Positions 32,457 through 64,000 of a DNA stretch of 64,000 bases are shown piece by piece. How positions within the stretch are numbered: position 1 is the first letter of the stretch; every line of letters starts with the position of its first letter. The stretch is from Colius striatus. Lineage: Eukaryota; Chordata; Aves; Coliiformes; Coliidae. The stretch is from contig NC_084765.1 in the NCBI RefSeq assembly GCF_028858725.1, positions 11,239,501 through 11,303,500 of the forward strand, given 5' to 3'. The notes under the pieces are model-generated. The model searched no databases. It was not told the origin of the DNA and was given only the letters and a program-made list of their open reading frames with translations. The position numbers and the translations under genes are program-made.

Positions 32457-32915
32457 TAGCGCGGGGAGCCAGGCGCTGGTGCGTCAGCGGGGGAGCGAGG
32501 GAAGCCGGGCGCCATTTCCTTCCCCGGAGAGGACGCGCGGCGGTGGCGGCGCTCGGCGGGTCGGGAGGAAGCGAGACGGGGGGGCGCGGGGGCTCCAGTG
32601 CCCGCGGCAGTGCGGCCGGCCCCCCGCTGCGCGGGCCGAGGGGGCAGGCGCCTGGAGCCGAGGCCGAGGCCTGATCGTGGCCCCGGGGGCGGCCCCGGCG
32701 GTGCTGCTGGGCCCCGGGCGCTACCGGCCCCGCACAGGGGGCAGGCCCGCGGCGGGGCCTGGGGCAGGCGGGCAAGCCGGCCGGCCGAGTGTAGAGGCAG
32801 CTCGGAGGGGAGCGAGCACCCTGCCCTTCCCCACCTCTGGGCGCGGGCTGTCGTGCTGCCATTCCAGCCCCGCTTTTTCCGCCGAGGGCTGTTCGTAAAA
32901 CTGTGCTGGGCAATA

Positions 32916-34629
32916 TTTATCCTTACGTGATTTTCTTGTGCAGAGACATACAAACGTGAGTGCCAGCAATAGCTCCACGGACAATTAAAGGGTATTGCGG
33001 TGGTTTCAGTAGGTCATCTTTCAAGCAAACGCAGCTGTGTGCTTAGTATGAGCTGTCACCATTGGTAGGAGAGTATGCCCAGCGCTGTAAAGCTTAATGG
33101 GCCCTTCTGAGCATGACAGCTAAAGCATGTCAGGTTTGTTTTATCTGGAACTCCAAGCTCTTAAATGCTTGCAGTCATACAGACTAAACCAGCATATTCC
33201 TGAACAGGCCAAATAGTTTTCATTCCTGTTTCTTAATTGGAAACTTTCATCCAAAGCACAAATTGTGGCCATCAGTTAAATGTGAGGTATAATAACCATG
33301 AAATAGCCGAGATGAAATTCTGTTTGGAGTTTCATATTAAAGTATTACTTGTTGGAATGTCTGTCAAATCCCACAACTCTGAGTGCTTGCTTTTGAGGAT
33401 CTACATCAGGACGTCTGGTTATAAAAAAAGACAGAAATCACTGGCACACCACTGAAGTTAAATAAACTACATACTAATTGGAAAATAATTCATAATCAGT
33501 GCCAAAAAAACCAGACAAATGAAGCTCTTCCACATTTCTGGTTCTGTAGAAAGTCCCACAGAGTATATGGAAGACAAACCCAGCATGAGAAACTCTGCTC
33601 TTGCTTTTACAGTCCATAAGAGTCTGCTAGTGCCTTGGGCCATCCACACTTATCTCACATCTTGGTAGAACTTCTTAGTGCATTCAGGTTAAAACTTGAC
33701 CAGTTAATTCAGCAGAAATGCAGAAAGATAATGTTCTTATCAAGATTATTTTTTTAGAATTAATAGAATGGTTGCATCTTCAGGGATTTTCAGCAGCAGT
33801 GTTGAGCCACCGCTGGTCATAAACCAGAGAAAAACTTCACTAGTAGCCCCGGGCATGGAAGCCCATGTTACCTGAGCTTGCTCACACTCATTAAAACCCA
33901 CACATTGGTAACACTAGGTCTACAGCTAACAGTGACTTTGGGGCCTGAGGGTGCTGTTGTCCCCTCACTGCACTGCTCAGAGGCATCACCCAGCACTAGT
34001 GTGTGGCTGAAGCTCCAGAGCAGGACAGAGCCATCTCTTGGTGCTGAACACACACATGGAGCATGTTAGCAGGGGCAGCACTGGCTGCAGCAGGAGTGGC
34101 TGGAGGGCTTACAGAGCCTGAGCAGCACCTCCCAGGAGTTAAAAGGAGGCAAATTCAGGCCTAGAAAGTGAAAAGTTAGCAAGAGAGAGTATGTGTGAGG
34201 AAGGCCTGAAAGGGAACTTGACAGAAACATGCAAAAACATCAAAGCCATCTGCATGTTTGTTGTTGGGTGTTCTGTAACTAATCCACTGCAGAATTCTTG
34301 AATCTGGCAGTAGGAATGCTCAGCTACAAGAGATTAACAAAGCTTTGCTGTACTATGCAAATATACCTATTGCTGATTCTTTTTAAGGTAGTGATTGAGG
34401 AGGAAAAGGTATTTAAATTTACCCGTCTGTCAGCATTTTAAAAAACAGCTTGTGACAAAAGCCTTTTGTATTTAGCAGGGTTAAGAGAACAGTGGTTGTG
34501 CCTAACACTTCTGCTCAAACAAATATTTTGAGAGGAAACTAAAAACCTTAGAACTATGTAACTAGAACAGGACTCCCAAGTACTGCAAGAACACAGTTAC
34601 ATTCAAAACACCACACTGAAAGAAGTGAA
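32916..34629. other. Intergenic region between the ZNF143 promoter and IPO7 3' end
   Basis: About 1.7 kb between the upstream edge of the CpG island and the most distal poly(A) signal I can find for IPO7. GC content falls back to the local background. I recognise no gene, RNA or mobile element in it. Confidence 0.65.
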
Positions 34630-34650
34630 GATAAGGATTTGCTTTAGATG

Positions 34651-34656
34651 TTTATT
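34651..34656 (-). terminator. IPO7: Candidate distal IPO7 poly(A) signal
   Basis: AATAAA on the minus strand with a downstream TGTGGTGTTTTG element on the same strand. Inferred from sequence only; no transcript evidence. Confidence 0.5.
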
Positions 34657-36864
34657 AATCCAAGGAGATCTTCCATAATAGAAAAAACATAGGCTTTAAA
34701 TTTCCCAGCTCTTCCTTTAGAGTTGCATTATCCTTGAAAATGGAATGGATAGTGCAAGTTCTAGGAGGAGGATCAGTTTTAAAGTTGACATAAGTGTATC
34801 ACTGAAATGGATCTATTGCATCACAAAATGCACTATCACCACCAACAACAATGCAAAATTGTTTTGCAATTTATATAAATACATTTCTTGGAGCAAAGGA
34901 AAGCAAAGTTCTAGATCCATTCTTAAAAAAAGATGCTCCTTGCTAACCAGTCTAGCGACACATAAAAGCACCCTTGAAGTAAGACTCTATTCCTCACACC
35001 AAGGTGAAAGTCTTCCCTTGACTCGTGACTTGAAAAATGTAACTGTTCCAGAGACAATGGCACTAAATCGGTGATTTTCCCCTCAGTTTTATCATCTGCT
35101 TTGTACACAAGAGCCTTCTCGCTGCTGCTCTGTCGTCTCTTCTGCCACAAGGCAAAAGTCTCTCATCTCTCCTAAAAGGTTCTGTTAGGTTTTCTGGGAT
35201 GCATAACAAGATAAGCAGATACCCAACAAGCAGATGTTCAGAAATGATTCACGTCAAACTGGGCGTTTTCCAAGGTCAAGGAATGCACGGGAAAAGGCAT
35301 GCTGTCATTATGTCTGTCACCTTCTTCTACAAAAATAAAACCTTGTCTAGAGATTATCCTGAGGCCAGAGTACACCTGTACGTGCTCATGAGTTACACAT
35401 TTACAAAAACAACCCCAACACTTCTGCTGTATGTACTTGGCCAGTCAGCTAAAGAGTCAAAAGTACTACCGTGGTTCTCGTACCACTACTATAATGGATA
35501 CTCTGATTCAAGGCTTAACTTGTTTCGGCTTTCTCACATTAGGTGCAATATCCATCCTTGTAAGTCCACAATTTGCTTTCAAAAGTATCCCTTTGGTATT
35601 TCTGGCTAGGGCAACGTGGCGTTAAAAGAGTCCTGGCTCAGTCTCTCATTAGCACTCTGTGCGCAAGGAAGGCAGAGCAGAGAGGAGTGACCGGGAGAAT
35701 CCACCAAACCTGCCCAGAGAAGCGCTAGCGGTTGTGCAACAAATGGAAGGTAGAGCATGGTGCTGCTCAGCTCATCAAGGAAACCCCAAACCACCAATTC
35801 CTGCTACTATGCTGCTGCAAAAAAAACCACACCACACAAACCAATTTTCTGAAGACTGCATTTTGAGTATCATAATATATATATGTGCATTTCATTTTTA
35901 CAGATATAAACTCAGTTTATTTTTAACCTGTATTTAAATTTTGGAGGCTTACATTAAATTAAGGTAGCTTGTTTAATATCAATTGTAACAGCAGGTGACA
36001 TTTTAATATAAAAACAGCCAAAAGAAAAAAAAAACAACCAATAAACATTTGATTTAAAAGACCTGACACCAATGATCTCAAGGCAAGATCAAAAACCTAT
36101 GGATTTTTGTTTTTAGACGGAAAAAAAAAAGTGTGGGGGGGAGGGCATTTAAGCCAACCCATTCACAGCATCTCCCTGCTGGCTTCTTCAAACAGTGGTT
36201 TTGATAGTGGTCCCAGAGGGAACTGTATTTTGCCTCTCCAGCTAAAATACCAGTTACTATAGCAACTTTGAAGGAAGAAAACTGTGGCTTAAAAAAATGA
36301 AAGATTGGCAAAACTTCAAATACACTGTCTGGATCAGGCAGACAACAGCACACACTAATGCTGGGAGTGCAAAAAGAGGGGGAATGAAGTGCAAGAGTAG
36401 TGCACCTACCTGCACTACCACGTGCTGGAAAAAAAGAGTACTTTGCAAAATTTGGGGAAACATCACAATCATAGCTCATAGCCCAGATTAGCCAAATTAA
36501 GTTGTTGTCTTTTTAGAATAGATTGCATATACAGATGTTTCATCCACACTTCAATCGACTCTTAAGAGCAGAATTTCACATCTTATTTACCTGCTTTAGA
36601 AAAAGCACTTTTTCCTAAGTGCTTACAGCACACATTTGTACCCAAATTTCACCTTGTACTGTGAGATCTTTAAGAAAAAAGAAAGGACACACAGGGTGTT
36701 GCTCTTCTTTTTAGCAGCAATGAAATATCACTAACCCCTTTTTACATAACCGAATTCAAGTCACAACCAGAGGTGACTGCACCACAAAGTCACCAGGTAC
36801 AAAACTGCTAGTTCATTTTAAATTAATAACTTGAAATTATTTTCCCCCAATACATCCCTTATTT

Positions 36865-36876
36865 TTTATTTTTATT
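36865..36876 (-). terminator. IPO7: Candidate proximal IPO7 poly(A) signals
   Basis: Two adjoining AATAAA hexamers on the minus strand in an A-rich run about 645 nt after the stop codon. They could give a short-UTR isoform, or be internal A-rich sequence that is not used. Confidence 0.3.
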
Positions 36877-37517
36877 TTTTTATAAACAGCAAACATTTTG
36901 CTATTTTTGTACATAGGCTAGCAGGCTTGTTTCAATATGAAAGTGCTAATTCATTTACAGATTTATCAGTTATGTAGTGCTACATTAAGTGTCCAATATT
37001 CTACATATGAACAATCTTGATAAATGGAAATGATGAAGATTAAGTAAGGCTATCCGATTACCTTATCTTATTTACATTAAAAGAATAGACACCCAACAGG
37101 AAGGGAGAAACGGGAAATAAACTGGGCAAATATTCATACCGCCACAGGTGTAAAAATTAAGTCTGCCTTCTAGCTTGTACTGTAAATGAGACATTTTAAA
37201 TAGTCCTGCAGCCTATGCCTATTTTTTTTTCCTCAGAAAAAGAAAAGCTGCCTTCATGACATCCCCTCTTGATTTCCGATTTCCAAAGTGTGTCATTTGA
37301 AGCTTTAAATTCAGATTCTTCCTATCTTCAAAAAAACCTCTGGTTTGCTTTCCAGTATTAGGTTGCATGACCAGGTCCCACTTCTGGGGCTTCTGTCCAA
37401 TCTATTTATTAATTAGTTTAGAGTGAGTTGTAGATAACATGAACCAGTTCTGGAACCACTATTGGGAGGAACACAAGCTCTTCACTACAATCACACAGTA
37501 GCAGGAAAAGTGATAAT

Positions 37518-62616
<25,099 letters not shown>

Positions 62617-64000
62617 CTGTAGGAGAGGAGGGGGGAAAAATTAGCCATAGTTTGTCAAATATTAGAATACTCACTTGAGGTTTTACAATGTCTTTATAAT
62701 GATATAATGCAATCAATAGAATACCAGCAATTTAGGTAGTTTCACACTAGTCAGCTAATCAACCAAAACACTCCAAAGTTTTATGGTCTATTTTGAAGAT
62801 GGCATCAGGGAGGAAAAACTCTATCGTTTAAGGTAATAAGTTTGAGAAATCATTACACAGGCTTCAGGAATCAGGATTTTACAGTCATTTTGATGTTCTT
62901 CACTCAAATAAATACTTGAAAGAATAATTTCTAAATAACCAGAGAACTCCAAAGTGCAGCAAGTTTACAGTGACCTTTACAAGGTATGAATAAACTCTGT
63001 AATACCCTATGAAACAGATGACAACTGTATTTTAAAACTTTATATTTTAAAACTAAGGCCAGCCTTAAGCAAGCCTGTCCAAATCATAGTTCACCTTTCT
63101 GAAAGTGACCATTTACACATTACTGCAGCAACTGCCAGCACAACTGCGCAATAACAAACCAACGGTACGGAGATCTAAAGGGAGTGACATCTGCAGAGTG
63201 GCAACTTTGTAAGGATCTGCAAGAGCTCACTTACAAAGAAAACAAAACACGTTTTTCTTCCAATAAAGAGCGTTATCACTGACACACTAAACACTGTACG
63301 GTACATATTTACAATATGAAGAAACTAATCTTAATATATTAATACAGCATCCTTTACTCACCTTTCCTAAGCATAAAAAAACTGGAAACGTTAAATTAAC
63401 TGGGAAAAAGCAACTGTAATCCTTAAGAACTAGTATTACCTTTTTTTACTGGAAAAAAACCCATAATTTTCCTGAAGGTCAAGAGTCAATGCACGTGAGC
63501 TGTATTAAGAGACATTCCTATTTTATAAAACAAAACAAAATTTCAAAAAGGCAGCCAAGCTCTGGACAATCTGTCTACAGAGGCACATCTCATCCTTTTG
63601 AGAGATTCAGGACTGGACAAGACCTGATCTACCTCATCTGACTTGAAAACAGCTTTACTTCAAGGGGCTGGACCAGATGATCTGCAGAAGTCCCTTCTAA
63701 CCCAATTACTTCATGACAAATTGCCAAGATGTATTTCTGCTTTGTCTTCTCTTACATGTCAGTATTGTTTCATATGTTCTTAGCAGCCCTGTCATTGAAG
63801 ACAACTGAATAGATCTACATTATCTTAACCTGATGAATTCTTTGGAAAACACCTCTTACCTAACTTGTTACTCAGTTTATTACTCCCTATGTAAACAAGT
63901 ACTCGGAAAACCAAGGAAATTACCCTATACATTTATAAAACCAAACAATGATCTTGGTTACTGCAGCAGAATGAATATCACAAAAAGAAATGAGAAACTA
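62617..64000 (-). other. IPO7: IPO7 intron 1, partial
   Basis: Sequence upstream of exon 2 to the window end, with a plus-strand CR1 fragment at 63600-63716. No CpG island and no exon 1, so the promoter lies further out. Confidence 0.75.
63600..63716 (+). mobile_element. CR1 LINE 3' fragment, diverged
   Basis: Plus-strand CR1 3' pattern: GACTGGACAAGACCTGATCT, then GGGGCTGGACCAGATGATCT and GTCCCTTCTAACCC, with an eroded end. About 115 bp, antisense to IPO7. Confidence 0.82.

Larger units (their letters stand above)
31555..32915. promoter_or_regulatory. ZNF143: CpG island, ZNF143 promoter region
   Basis: About 1.35 kb of very GC-rich, CpG-dense sequence between AT-rich flanks, with a 12-G run at 31773-31784. 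The long open frames seen here on both strands are low-complexity Ala/Gly/Pro/Arg translations of GC-rich DNA and not genes. Its place at the 5' end of ZNF143 makes it that gene's promoter. CpG-island promoters are often bidirectional, but I see no clear plus-strand exon. Confidence 0.9.
34630..37517 (-). other. IPO7: Probable IPO7 3' UTR
   Basis: Follows the IPO7 stop codon at 37520-37518. AATAAA hexamers on the minus strand are at 36865-36870 and 36871-36876, at 35916-35921 and at 34651-34656. The last is followed about 30-45 nt later by a GT-rich stretch (TGTGGTGTTTTG near 34610), a good distal cleavage context. This would give a UTR of about 2.9 kb, near what I recall for mammalian IPO7. 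Use of the earlier signals would give UTRs of about 0.65 or 1.6 kb. Confidence 0.55.

Noticed and set aside
32302..32953. Further 110-198 codon frames in the upstream half of the island
   Set aside because: Same cause as above; overlapping on both strands with no protein similarity I can recognise.
62617..64000. Search for IPO7 exon 1
   Set aside because: No minus-strand MDPNTIIEALRG-like coding and no CpG island; exon 1 must lie beyond the window.

Overview
The window is vertebrate nuclear DNA, almost certainly from a bird. Genes are split into many small GT-AG exons in AT-rich introns. The interspersed repeats I can recognise are all CR1 LINE fragments with the avian 3' end, on both strands, and no Alu, L1 or other mammalian elements are seen. 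There is no operon, phage, CRISPR or bacterial feature.

Two genes fill the window, both on the minus strand, so transcription runs from high to low coordinates. At 37518-62616 lie coding exons 2-25 of IPO7 (importin-7, a nuclear import receptor of the importin-beta family). Only the first exon (about 28 codons) and the promoter are missing, beyond position 64000. The 24 exons join without a frame break into 1010 codons plus stop. With the missing 28 residues this gives 1038, the length I know for the mammalian protein. Its 3' UTR probably runs to about 34630. At 758-20337 lie coding exons 2-15 of ZNF143 (STAF, a seven-zinc-finger C2H2 activator of snRNA and mRNA promoters). They encode 610 residues; the last exon, about 27 residues and the 3' UTR, lies before position 1. 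A GC-rich CpG-island promoter with a probable non-coding exon 1 lies at about 31555-32915, upstream of an approximately 12 kb intron 1.

The order IPO7 then ZNF143, head to tail, matches the human 11p15 arrangement. The gap from the likely IPO7 poly(A) site to the ZNF143 promoter is about 2 kb. The genes are not known to share a pathway.

The points most worth checking are: a GC-AG intron in IPO7 (donor 62533-62534); a candidate H/ACA snoRNA in an IPO7 intron (about 49357-49540, the likely SNORA23 homologue); the exon-by-exon repeat array of the ZNF143 activation domain with one residue lost at an exon junction; promoter motifs in the CpG island (three CCAAT boxes, a YY1 site, and a TATA-like box beside a STAF-like site); a perfect 20-bp palindrome made of two head-to-head AAGATGGC motifs; and a CR1 copy in which the endonuclease region is joined directly to the 3' end. 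I found no evidence of an undescribed multi-gene system.
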